This document shows positions 1-10,600 of a stretch of 64,000 nucleotides of DNA, one piece after another (positions within the stretch are counted from its first letter, which is position 1; every line of letters starts with the position of its first letter). The position numbers and the translations under genes are program-made. This stretch comes from Xiphophorus maculatus (Eukaryota > Chordata > Actinopteri > Cyprinodontiformes > Poeciliidae). The notes beneath the pieces were generated by a model that saw only the letters and a program-made list of their open reading frames with translations, did not search any database and had not been told where the DNA came from. The DNA lies in NCBI RefSeq assembly GCF_002775205.1, contig NC_036450.1, positions 12,233,479-12,297,478 of the forward strand, read 5' to 3'.

Positions 1-732
1 GCATCTAATATCCCTCAATGAATCATCTTCAGGACTCAGATGAGGGTGCTGTGAAATTCAATTGCCAAACCTTTGGCATCACTGTATTGTGTTGTATTAG
101 TCATCATCTTCCACGTTTAAAGCTGAAAAAAACTGAGAGGATTTCAGGTGCAGACCACAGAGAGACCCTTTTGGGTCTAAATTTTATAATTTCGTTGACA
201 TTATGACACTCACGAATCCCACCTGCTGCTCGACGGCTTGCAGGCATGAATGAATCAAACAAAATTATCTCTAATGGACAACATGGGTGGGGAGGGGAAT
301 AATATTTTGTTTGAATTAAAAAAACATGGAACAACAAAAAATAATAATGAGAGCAATAAAATCCTGTTTTCTCCAAATAGAAATACGAGGACAGCTTTGA
401 AACGGTGGATTTGTGACTCATAACAAAACAAAAACGCCTGACGGACATGAGAGGTTAGTGTTTCATTCTGATGTATGGATGTAACATCTACCCAAGTATC
501 CATGCTGTCATATTTTGAGTACATTATTTAATGAATCCAGGAATCCATCCTATCCTGGAAGGCATTTGCTTTAATCTCCCTTTACTCTGCTATACCTAAA
601 AAAAACCAAGAGCAACAAATAAGCTCCTTCATTTATGTTTCTTATTTTAGAAACAATAGTGCAATAACAGAATGATTAAAACCAAAGAACACAGACAAGT
701 AAGGAATAAATTTTCATACGCAATTATAAGTG
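1..732. other. No gene seen; presumed plgrkt intron
   Basis: This stretch is AT-rich with short open frames only and no splice-flanked coding block that I recognise. Because plgrkt runs leftward and its next coding exon is not visible in the window, this is most likely intron 2 sequence of plgrkt. That is inference from gene orientation. Confidence 0.45.
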
Positions 733-740
733 GTCTAGGT

Positions 741-960
741 CAGTGGTGTCAAACTCCAGTCCTCAAGGGCCACTATCCTGCAGTTTTTAGATGTGCCAGT
801 TTTTAGAGGTACAAAACACTGGACTGAAATGGCTTAATTTCCTCCTTCTTGTGTAGAGGCCTGCTAATGACGTAATTATTCTATTCAGGTGTGGTGCAGC
901 AGAGGCGCATCTAAAAGTTGCAGGGCAGTGGCCCTCCAGGACTGGAGTTTGACCCCTGTG
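741..960 (+). mobile_element. hAT-type MITE, copy 1, with 8-bp target duplication
   Basis: The ends are inverted: the left begins CAGTGGTGTCAAACTCC and the right ends GGAGTTTGACCCCTG followed by TG. The 8-base word GTCTAGGT sits on both sides (733-740 and 961-968), as expected of a hAT-type target site duplication. There is no coding capacity in about 220 bp, so it is non-autonomous. Its interior matches the copy at 33531-33756 in the opposite orientation. The superfamily assignment follows from the 8-bp duplication and CAG...CTG ends. Confidence 0.85.
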
Positions 961-989
961 GTCTAGGTAACAAAATGTTCACCTCTGTA

Positions 990-1187
990 TCACGTCCGAC
1001 AGCTCAGTGGAAAGAGCAGATGTCTTACAATCTGAAAGTTATGGGTTTAATTTAAGTTTCCTCCTGTCACATGTTGATGTGTCCCTAGGCAAGGGACCCA
1101 AACCAAAGTCAATCTGTATATTGGTATGAATGTGCGACTGGTAAATGTGGCTCTAAAGTGTTTTATAAATTCAGCCCATTTACACCT
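990..1187 (+). mobile_element. tRNA-derived SINE, degraded
   Basis: The head resembles a tRNA gene: an A-box-like AGCTCAGTGG, an anticodon-arm-like region, and a decayed B-box (GGGTTTAATTTAAG in place of GGTTCGATTCC). The body then continues with the phrases GATGTGTCCCTAGGCAAGGG and, near the end, AAAGTGTTTTATAAATTCAG..CCATTTAC, which are typical of a widespread fish tRNA-SINE family. The decayed B-box and missing acceptor-stem pairing argue against a functional tRNA gene. Confidence 0.75.
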
Positions 1188-2228
1188 GTTTGAGCAGTAA
1201 CAGAGGCTTTTTACCTCATTAGTGGGTGTCTTGGTATTAAAAATATTTATTAGGCAGAATAGAAACCTTTTATTGCAGGTTTACAGAAGGTTTGGTGAAA
1301 TATTAACATCGTGTTGCGGACCTGCCCATTCTTATTCAGTTACTTTCAGACATAATGTCTTGTCTCATTCTTGAAAAGATACATCCAGAATAGCAGTGAC
1401 AGACATGATGAAACCAAGGTTCTTCTACTAACACATTATTCAAATGTTCAACTTGGTGGTGATGCATTTTCAGCATTATGATTAAATCTTCAGTGCATGA
1501 GCATGGTGACGCATCCTGCTCAGCAACAACTAAAACCAGAAGAACCTAAGCAAATATCTTAACTTTCCTGGATATATATTTGAAAGGTATACATGTTATA
1601 TATGTATAAGTTTGTTAAAAAACAAAAAGTATTTTAATGTATATTCACCACACCTTCAGTGTATATATATTTGCTTCTGTTGCTGTTGTTCATCTCTTCT
1701 TCTGGGGTGGTTGGGTTAGGATTTTTTTTTTCTTTTTATACACACAAAAATTGTAGCCTATTTAAAATATGAGCTCTGAAAATGAAAACCTTAAAAACAA
1801 AAAAGTTAATTCTCCTGTGACACAAGAAGCACAATTAAAGAGAACATGGGCCTGCTCATGAAAATGGCACCGTTGAAAAAATAGGATCAAATCTGCCATT
1901 CAAGACAACTTAAGATGCACTTTTCTGTGAACCTTTCAGTAGCAATTTTGCTAGAACTCAGGCTTCTCATCTGTCTTTTTAGTCAAACACTGCACAGGTG
2001 GCTCATTTATAAGACTAATTTTTTTGTTTCTCAATATTGAAAAAACACGTACTCTATTAAAAATATAAGATGCAATGGAGCTAATCAGCTAATCAGCTTA
2101 ACTCATGACCTGAAGCAGTCCACAATGATTTTAGTTAATGAACTGATGCATCTGTTAAAAGTGTAACAGCCAAACTCCTTTAAAGTACAGTACGAGCTTT
2201 TTCTGGTGTTGGAGTCACCTTGACTTAC
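1188..2228 (-). other. plgrkt: plgrkt intron 2 (part)
   Basis: Intron sequence directly downstream, on the minus strand, of the plgrkt donor at 2228-2227. No second coding exon of plgrkt was found here, and the interval is AT-rich with short homopolymer runs. Confidence 0.5.
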
Positions 2229-2309
2229 CTGCAACCGTGAATTGTTAAGCATGAACTCCTGCTGCTTTTGTAAGTTTGCATCCATGGATTTAGACATGAG
2301 AAAGCCCAT
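2229..2309 (-). CDS. plgrkt: plgrkt, first coding exon (partial gene): plasminogen receptor with C-terminal lysine
   Basis: Plg-R(KT) is a small integral membrane protein that binds plasminogen through its C-terminal lysine and promotes cell-surface plasmin formation. Only the N-terminal 27 codons are in the window. They begin MGFLMSKSMDANLQKQQE and end at a glutamine, matching the start of the vertebrate protein (MGF.fSKSMn...qkEFML.NaRLQ). The exon is bounded by an upstream acceptor (TTACTTCCCAG, minus strand) seven bases before the ATG and a strong donor CAG|GTAAGT at 2229/2228, phase 0. The downstream exons, with the two membrane segments, lie beyond the left edge. The symbol is assigned from this short but distinctive peptide. 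Confidence 0.85.
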
Positions 2310-2779
2310 GTTTGAAACTGGGAAGTAAAACATAGAGAAAGACAAAATGTTATTCTGCAATTGAAACAAAAGCAACAACACTTTTTTCATGTTATAGTGA
2401 CCTTGCAAGGCTACAGAGAAAATACGTCCTTGTTTAGCATGGGGTTAACTAGCAAATATAAGCACATTCGCTTTTTATTTCTATTATAAAACCGAATATT
2501 CTGCATTGTGCATTGCTTAAAAGCTTGAGATAGTTTCATACATGTTTGTCTCAGTTAACTCGGGAAACAAGTGAGAGGAGCTAATATGGCTAACCTAATT
2601 ACATAGCTTATTCTGTTCCTCCTTAAAGGATTTCGTTTTAACCCATTAATTTTAAGTTTTGGCTAACTATAAATAAAAGTTTTACATACCTATAATACTT
2701 TGAAATGTAAAAGTAAGAGGAACTATATTACAAAAAGAGAAACATTCAAGGATGTTTACAAAAGCAAAGACAACGTGAG

Positions 2780-2830
2780 CTGCAGTCCTAGAAACGGAAG
2801 TTTATTAATGCCTTACTTCCGGGAAGATCT
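2780..2830 (-). promoter_or_regulatory. plgrkt: Candidate plgrkt promoter / first noncoding exon
   Basis: The acceptor just before the plgrkt ATG implies an upstream noncoding exon. On the minus strand the ETS-family core CCGGAAGT occurs near 2817-2824, and a second GGAAGT-type word lies near 2796-2801 on the plus strand. ETS sites are common at TATA-less housekeeping promoters. No initiation site can be fixed from sequence alone. Confidence 0.35.
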
Positions 2831-4700
2831 TCAAAATAAGTTACATATTATTGTTTTTATTCGTTAGTTCTTAACTTAGAGATGTCGGGTTTATAAATAA
2901 CAAAAGCTATTTCTTAGTTTCTGCACAAATTAGAGTTAAAAATGGATTAAATCTGTTTGCCAGCTGCTGTTATTATTTTGTGTCCAGCAGTGTCTTCACA
3001 CTGCTGCAGAGAAGACAAAGAAATGGCTCCCTCTGTTGAAAAAACAAGGTTTTAAAGATTATAGAAATAAAACAAAAGTTTTAATTATAATAATTCTTTT
3101 TAAAGTTAAAAATCTGAACTAAGAACCTGAAGGAAAAAACATTTATATATCTCCAGAAATGAGGAGGAAAAATAAATAAAAAAGCTGAAGATATGTAGAA
3201 TTTCTTGCAAGTCTACAACACATTTTACACTCTATGCATGTTATGGACATATATTCAGGCTAAAAAAAAGAGACTGCAACCTTTGATAGTTCAATTATTT
3301 CTAGGGATTTATGTATTAGAACATAATAAAATCAACTTGTCCTCTACCATCATCAAGAGTGAAAACACAAATACTTCCATAATTTCAACAGTTATTAAAA
3401 AAAGACTTAGCCTGTAACTTAAGCCAAATATTTTTTCTTCTTCAATACTTCCAGACAAAGTAAAGCCAATTTTTTTGGTATCTCTGTCTTCTTATGAACT
3501 TTAACCTTCACCATATTAAGGCGAGACAGAGAGATGACATAGACTTTAGCGCTTGTCTTTTTTATCTCTCTCTTGGCTGCACAGTTGGCTCTTGAGGTAA
3601 AACCTGCTGTCTTATTTCTTTTTTACTTGTGAATATATTTATACTGTGCTGTGAGCACTTCAAATTTCTTCTTTGTGCACACAAACTTGGGCAATAAGCT
3701 CCTTCTAAATAATGTTTCTCTATGTAGAATGATGGAGTTTTTGATTGCTTGTTGATATTATAACCCTTCCCAGATTGATGGGTAGAAACAGATACTTCTC
3801 TTAAGAAATTGCTGACGTCTTTCCACCTTGGTATTCTGTTCAGAGTACTCTCCTATGTATAACATTTAGGTGTTCTTACCTTTTATGATCACTAGATATT
3901 GTGAATTTGATTAATAAAACTAAGCGGTTACCTTCCCATTTACATCCTGTGGGAACATCTAAAGAGGACTGAGTTCTTCCCACAAATGTTTTTCCCAAAA
4001 ACATTTTGTTTAATACACACAGGCACAAAAATATATGTTGTGTGTTTCGCCAGTGCTTTAAAATTATAATTCAAATATTTTCTTCATACTAATCTATTTT
4101 TTGGAGGATAACCCAGAAACTTTAAGATTGACTTACCTTTCATTGGGACTGCAAAAAAAGAAAGAGAGGAAGAAAGAAACAAAGAAAGGATGAAAGAGGC
4201 AAAAAAACATTAACAAAAAAATCTTACCAGGGCTTTTTCTGGTAACATTATTTAACACTAACGTCTGAATTTAGCAGAGGAAAAGCAGTTTCCACACAAG
4301 AGTTTTCACCCATCTCAGAAATCTTTCCTGTTGTGACAGGTATCATTTTGCCTTAAGTCACAGAGGAGGTAGCATTAACAACAACAGCTTTCCAGGAGAT
4401 GCATTAAAAAATGGTAAAGGATTTTAAACTCTGAGATAACATTAGTACTGATAGAATCAGACACAGACTTTTACTACCGGAAGGAAATTTGTTGTGTACC
4501 AGCTTGCACAGGAAGAAAAGAAAATCACTGGCAAACCCACAAAATTTTCCCCAGTCACATTGTAAATATATTATGGTGATATGTGCCAGAGATAAATAGT
4601 TAAATTATTACATATATTTCTTACAGGACAGGTGGGAATTCCACTTGACTGGCAGCAAGGCTGGTGATGGAAACTCAGGGTTATTTAAATTTCCGTTCTT
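2831..4700. other. Intergenic, no gene seen
   Basis: AT-rich spacer between the plgrkt 5' end and the open frame at 4701. It contains a GA-rich low-complexity patch at about 4153-4200 and no splice-flanked coding block I can recognise. Confidence 0.5.
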
Positions 4701-5144
4701 TTGTTTGTTTTTTTGTTGGAGATTACATCTTGTGAATGTATCTGTATTGTGTTGGGAACATTGTTGTTATTCTGGATTGTACTTTTAGAACGGCATTTGC
4801 ATACGGTGCTTGAAAAACCACAAATTGTTAGCTATATGGCACAAGATACAATAAAGAAACAAAAGAAAGATATAAATAAACAAATTATTTATTCAAAAAG
4901 TAGCCAAAAGTTTTCCCTTTATCTCTTTAAACCAGGAATATGGATATTTTATTCAACAGTTCTGGCTGGTTTGTCTAATTTATTTATTTATTGGTCGTTT
5001 TGGTCATTTGCCTATTTTAGCAGTTCTGATGTTTTCTTATTCAATGTTTCTACAATCAGTTACTTTCAGGGAACAAAATACATTTGTGCAGTGGAAGATT
5101 TGATAGAGACAGAAAAAGATATGTTGATTCAACTTTTTAAATAA
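4701..5144 (+). other. Uninterrupted 147-codon open frame, unassigned; possible relic of a plgrkt-like copy
   Basis: A single 441-base frame stays open in AT-rich DNA. Its product would be hydrophobic at the N terminus (residues about 1-30), lysine-rich in the middle and hydrophobic again at about 80-120. The end reads EDLIETEKDMLIQL, which resembles EDILETEKSKLQLP of plasminogen receptor KT, and an earlier stretch with a serine, aromatic and glycine pattern can be laid loosely on the same protein. The similarity is weak and could be chance, so I do not call it a gene. Neighbouring plgrkt lies on the opposite strand. Confidence 0.25.
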
Positions 5145-5870
5145 ACATGATTAGTCACTGGCAGCAAGATAGCCACTTAATTTTCATACTGTCCCTGACA
5201 AAGCACTGTCCCTCCTCCACATGATGCTGCTCACTGCCTATCAGCTGACCCTTTCTTACAAGAAAGACAAGTCAGCTATTTAGAAATAAATGGAATAAAA
5301 ACAGTCATGGTGAGAAAACTACAAGTGCACCATGCACTCATGTGGTATTCCTATTAGTAAGTAATATTCTACAAGCAGGACCTCGACTTAAGTAGCTGGT
5401 TGGCTACCAGAGCTGATAGTTGAATATCAACTTGTAAAGTCACCCTGTTATGCTCCCAGAGTTACTATAACCTTGTATATTCACCTAGTCATAAGACAAA
5501 TCGAATAGTTTCAGTTTTGAGTGAGTTGTTACTAATGCTGTAATAATATATGAGCATTGAAATTAATGTCTGTGGTAATTTATGCTTTCGTTTTTATTCT
5601 TCTGTGTTACTTACTGTACGTGAGTTTTTATTATGTTACTTTACATGCGATATAATTTGATTCACGGTTTATTAAAGAAGCTCCTGGTTTCTCATGTTGG
5701 TGAGAAATCATGGTTAAGATCTTGATAAAACAAAACAAAAGCAAAAAAAAAAAGAAAAGAAAAGAAAAATGCGCCGTCACTTTTACGGTAATAGTGACTG
5801 ACTTGGCTTAAAAGAGTCTCTGTGATTTGGAGAACCCCGAAACACCACACGAGAATGCGGGGGGAAAACA
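5145..5870. other. Upstream region of cd274-like gene
   Basis: AT-rich 5' flank. It includes a purine-rich run of GAAAA units at about 5747-5769 that could serve as an IRF-type site, and an inverted pair TTTCTCA/TGAGAAA at 5688-5707. PD-L1 genes in mammals respond to interferon through IRF1, but that role here is only inferred. Confidence 0.3.
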
Positions 5871-5875
5871 GACAG

Positions 5876-5896
5876 TATAAAACGCACACTGAGTCA
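5876..5896 (+). promoter_or_regulatory. cd274: TATA box with AP-1 site, cd274-like promoter
   Basis: TATAAAA lies at 5876-5882 and a consensus AP-1 word TGAGTCA at 5890-5896. A TATA box here predicts initiation near 5905-5912, upstream of a noncoding exon that ends with a strong donor at 6054/6055. A CRE-like TGACGTC follows near 5963. Spacing supports a real core promoter; activity is inferred. Confidence 0.6.
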
Positions 5897-5906
5897 GCTG
5901 GGATTC

Positions 5907-6054
5907 ATTTCTTTACGCCTTCACAGTTCCTGGACGTTTTTTACGCTGTTGTCACAAACTACTGACGTCGCACCTCAACTGCAAAGAGCTCGCCGCGCTG
6001 ATTAGGGAGGCTGCCAGTTACAGTGGAAACTGCTTCTTCTACTCGTTGTTTATG
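5907..6054 (+). other. cd274: cd274-like noncoding exon 1 (5' UTR)
   Basis: The stretch between the predicted initiation point and the donor TATG|GTAAGT at 6054/6055 carries no usable long start frame. It is joined in this model to the acceptor at 7529-7530, six bases before the start codon. The left end is approximate. Confidence 0.5.
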
Positions 6055-6707
6055 GTAAGTGTAATTTGGTTTTTATATCTATATTTGAAAAAAGAAACAA
6101 GTTTAAATACTTCTTTACAGCGTTTACTTACAGTTTTATAATTTTTTTTAAAACACAGTGAACACATAGTATGTAGTAATAATACTATTTGTGAAGTCCC
6201 TGATGAGCAGCACGCCTCAACTTTATTCATATGACTGAGTTCAGTTAGATACAGCCATGCGGTGTGGGTGTATTACTTAAGGAGGAAGGACCTCCTCTTT
6301 ATTAAAAGCGCTCGAAGAAATTATAGTATCATTTAGACGTGAAGGAAGAAGGAAGCAGCACATGAAAATACAAAAGGCTGATTGTATCAATCTGCAGGTA
6401 GGACAGCAGTTTGAGTAATACTCTGTTTTTAGCTTTCAAATTTTTGCTTTACTTAGCCACGATTAATAGTTGCAGGCACCTATTTTTATTACTCATATAG
6501 TCATACTAACGTAATACAAGGGGAATATTTAAAGGTATACCTTCGAAAGGTTTTTAAAAAACCTTTTGTCTCTCTATTTTAGTAGCTTAACTATAGCGTT
6601 AATTTAATGTATGTTTTGCCCCACGTTAAAAAAAATATTTTTAAAGGTTAGTTATTTGTTAGTACTACAATTTTTTTTAAAAATTATTTTATATTATATA
6701 TATAAAA

Positions 6708-6739
<32 letters not shown>

Positions 6740-7530
6740 TTTTTTTTATTTTATTTTTTATTTTTTTTACAAATCTCCTTTTATGGAAACTGCAAGCGTT
6801 TGTAAATTACTCCATGATAATTTATCTAGGTTTTTATGCTGCCTTGATAAGTCTGGACAAGTAGAGGATTTACATTTACATCTCAACTTGATTTTACTAT
6901 TACAGTATTTTGAGTTTTCAAAAATAAAAAAGCAATGTTACCACCTGCTAATGGAATGCAGGTGCCAACTTTTACCAACTGAGCTTTAAAAAAATCTGCA
7001 TTAACTGTCTGATAGTCCAGTCCTTATTTGATAAGTCAGAACGTTGGCTGAGACCCAAAACCATTTTCAGCATATGTTGTTAAGTCATTTGTGGAAGTCA
7101 TAGGTGGTAAGCACTGAAAACGTCATACCGTTTCAGTGTTACTATTTTGTACAATAATTCGTAAAACAGATTCATGGCAAAACCAGAGATGACATTTCAC
7201 AGTGTGAAAATATTTAGCTGTTTCAATGAAGTTCTTAGTTATGAATCATTCTGCCGAAGAAATATGATGTTATCCACAGCTGAACACACATTCTTATATT
7301 TTTTGTGGTTTCCTGATGTTATCTAAACTAAACATTTTGCAACAGTAAGAGCTTAGTCATACTTAGGTCGGTGATAAAAAAAAAATGTATATCTTAGCAT
7401 CATGTGTTGTTGATGATCACAGTGTCATGCACTGCAAAATTTTCAGCTGACCTTCATCTGCAAAGTGACTTGTGATTATCTGTGACCAAAGGTTTTCAAT
7501 ATTTTGTTTACACTTTTTATTCATTCTCAG
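6055..7530 (+). other. cd274: cd274-like intron 1
   Basis: It runs from donor GTAAGT to acceptor TTCATTCTCAG. It includes an AT-rich low-complexity patch at about 6660-6770 (alternating TA followed by T runs). No other gene is seen. Confidence 0.5.
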
Positions 7531-7536
7531 ATTTCA

Positions 7537-7600
7537 ATGGACTTGGTCATTGTTGTAGCTCTTGTAGTTCTGCAAGTGTCCCTGCAGCCATCTCTTGCAG
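7537..7600 (+). CDS. cd274: cd274-like coding exon 1: signal peptide
   Basis: Codes [20 protein letters not shown] plus A, a typical hydrophobic leader. The acceptor TTCATTCTCAG ends at 7530 and the donor GCAG|GTGGGT follows 7600. The exon ends in phase 1. Confidence 0.85.
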
Positions 7601-10600
7601 GTGGGTAGTAACTATATACTTGTGAAACATGAGGAGTTTCTATTTCTATTTCAATTTTACACACAAGCTAACTTAAATCTGCAAAGCAAGCTTGTTACTT
7701 AAATGAACCTGAGATTTAGTGTGTGTATGTTATGTATTTTGTGCAAGTTTATTCTAAAACATCTACTACACATTATTGTCTTGCAGCCTTGTTTACAGTG
7801 GAGGCAGAGCACACTTCATATAATTCTGAGTATGGAGGAAATGTTGTGATGGGCTGCAGGTTTTCTTCCAAACCAGCAAATTCTCAAAATGACCTCAAGG
7901 TTATCTGGCACTGGATGGACGACAGTCCAGATCAGGAAGTGATACGGCTAGTAGGCAACTTGGAGAGCTCTTCTTCTTCGAAGTTCAAGGGTCGAGTGAA
8001 GCTTCTCACTGATGAACTGAAAAATAGCTGGGCAAAGATACAGGTACTTCTTTTCTTTTTATTTATTTACTTATTTAATATGAACAATACAAAACACACT
8101 GGTGTGTTTGTATTGATATCTGGTCAATACAACACATTGGCATCTGGTCAATTGGCATCTGGTCAATACAATTTGTTTGTCAATACAAACAAATTGACAA
8201 ACAAATTGTTTATTGACAACACTTTGTTTGTTGTCAAACACCCTGACAATACAAACAGGGTGTTTGTATTGTCAATACAATACAAACACCCTGGTGTTTG
8301 TATTGTATTGACCAGATGAGTTATAGTTTAAGCATTATGGCAAACATGCCATTTTTTAATGCCTGGCCACAAGAAGCTTTTCTCTGTATAAAAATAAAAA
8401 TAAAATGTTTCTGGCACCGAATCAGTTTCTGTTAACCAGAGTTTACATAACAATTGTCAGATGACTGATGAGACAGTTGGGTAATTTCTTTATGACATAT
8501 GTTGCTTGCCTGTTTGAACTTGCCAACACATTTTATGCTGCCAAAAATGAATGACTTTGAAGTTTGTTCGTTCTTAATCCTGTTAGGGCAATATGTGCAT
8601 TAACAATATGCAACACAATTTTATGATTTGTTGTACTTCATTAAATGCTTGGAGACAGAAGTAGAAATGAAGTTATGATTCAAGTTCATTTGAAGTAGTT
8701 TGTCTTATGGTACATAATGATTTTTTCCCTTCCATCTCACTTCAAAGATTTCAGATCTCAGGATCACTGACTCTGGGACGTATCAGTGTTTGGTTCAAAC
8801 AACAGAAGGGACCGATTATAAAACTATAGCTTTGTCAGTTGGAGGTAAGATCACTCTTTGAGTCTGTTACGATGTGCATTTTTTGTTCATTACAGCAGAA
8901 CTTTTGTTCCAGGAATGGTCTTGCTCAATGACTGTTGCACATGGTTATTTCTGGGCAGTTAAAAGTAAAACTAATTTTGAAAATGAAAGTAAACCCATCA
9001 CTGTTCAGTCTGATAGAGAAAAAGCTTGAGACCTTTTCGGATGCAGTTCCTTGCAGAGGTTTTCACATACCTAAAACATTTTTAGACTTTATTGGGATTT
9101 TGTTTGATCTTTTGAGACAATAAGTGCAAAAGTAGGCATGCACAGACTTTTACTTTAACAAACAAAAATGGGCAAAGTTTGACATCTACTTATATCCAGT
9201 GCCTCCAAAACATAAATGTGCTTTAGTTTAAGCCAATCCATTATGTCTGAACCCAAACACAACATTTGAATTCTTATTTACATTATTTATTCTAATAAAA
9301 TGTCGCTAATCTTAATTGTTTATTCTTTTCTAGCACCATATCACTCAGTCTCAAAACAGATTGAGAGGACAGCAGAGGGGGATAAAGTGGTGTTAACCTG
9401 CCAGTCTGAGGGATACCCTCAGTCTCCTGTTGTGTGGCAGGATGGGCATCTGCAGAGTTACAGTTCCAACACCACAACCACAACAACGCCAGACGGTCTC
9501 ATTAAAGTCGTCAGTCAGATTGAAGTCAGCTCTTCAGAGAAAACAAAATACACATGTAACTTTACAAAAGACCACTCGTCTGCAACATTTCACATTCCAG
9601 GTAAATTCTTAACATTTGTGAAGGTTTTTTTTTTATATAGTGATCAAAGAACTTGCTTCAGAAAGGTACTAAATGGGCAAAGAATCAGTTCAAAGTTTAA
9701 ATGTCATAGAAAATTTACTGACTCTGGAAATCAGCAAGAAATGATATCTTCTTCTTTGTGCTACTTCAGTTTCCTGTTTTGTTCATGCTTTCCCCCCTTT
9801 TTTCACATCTTAAATGAACTCTCAGGCTCCCTCAAGTCGATATGAAAGCAAACTTATCTTTGCACCTACCTACAGTGGCAAAGAGATGCAAGAATTACCC
9901 CTTCTTTTTACTGCAACTGTAGGTGTTTTGGAACAATTCAACATTGTGTAGGGGTGCTGAGAAAAAAGTTTTTATTTAGTTTTTAGTTTTATTTAATTTT
10001 AGTTTTTATTTAATTTTTGGCTATATGGTCTGCTTCTTAGGTTCACTGGAAAGTATATTCTAAAAGACTGGAGGTTAATTTTAGTCTTTAAGGGACAGAA
10101 CTTGATCAGCTTAAAGCAGAGAGGATCCAGTATTCTTTAGGAAACGATGAAAATCACCAACAAAAACAGTAAAAGTAATCTGAAAAGATATTTTGATGCT
10201 CAGCACAAATACTGTTGCATAAGGCTAAACTATTTCTCCTTCACAGCGACTATTAGTTTTGCTTTTGCCCACTATAGGGAAGTCTGCTGCAATTTGTCTT
10301 TGGTAAATTTGGTTCTTTCCAAAGTGGTTTATAAAACCCATATGTGGACATAAACAAAATGTTTGTCTGAGATTAATTTTATGTACGTTATTAAAGAGGT
10401 TGCTCTGTATTTTCTCTCTTACTACAGATGACATACCACTCCGTCAAGGAGAAAATGACATCCTCATCGTTGTTTTGTGTGTAGGATTAGTATTGACTGC
10501 CATTGGTCTTGGAGTGGTCATTTACCGACGCCGAAAAGGTAACTGCCTGCTTATTCAATTAAACACAGAACCAAAACTTAATGTCATTTGTTAGTATTTT

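Noticed and set aside
104-524. Two overlapping minus-strand open frames as genes
   Set aside because: AT-rich, low-complexity translations without motif, start context or splice sites.
990-1065. tRNA gene
   Set aside because: The A-box is good but the B-box is decayed, the acceptor arms do not pair and the sequence continues into a SINE body.
4141-4206. Polypurine tract as an LTR element priming site
   Set aside because: No flanking long terminal repeats or primer-binding site were seen; it is ordinary GA-rich low-complexity DNA.
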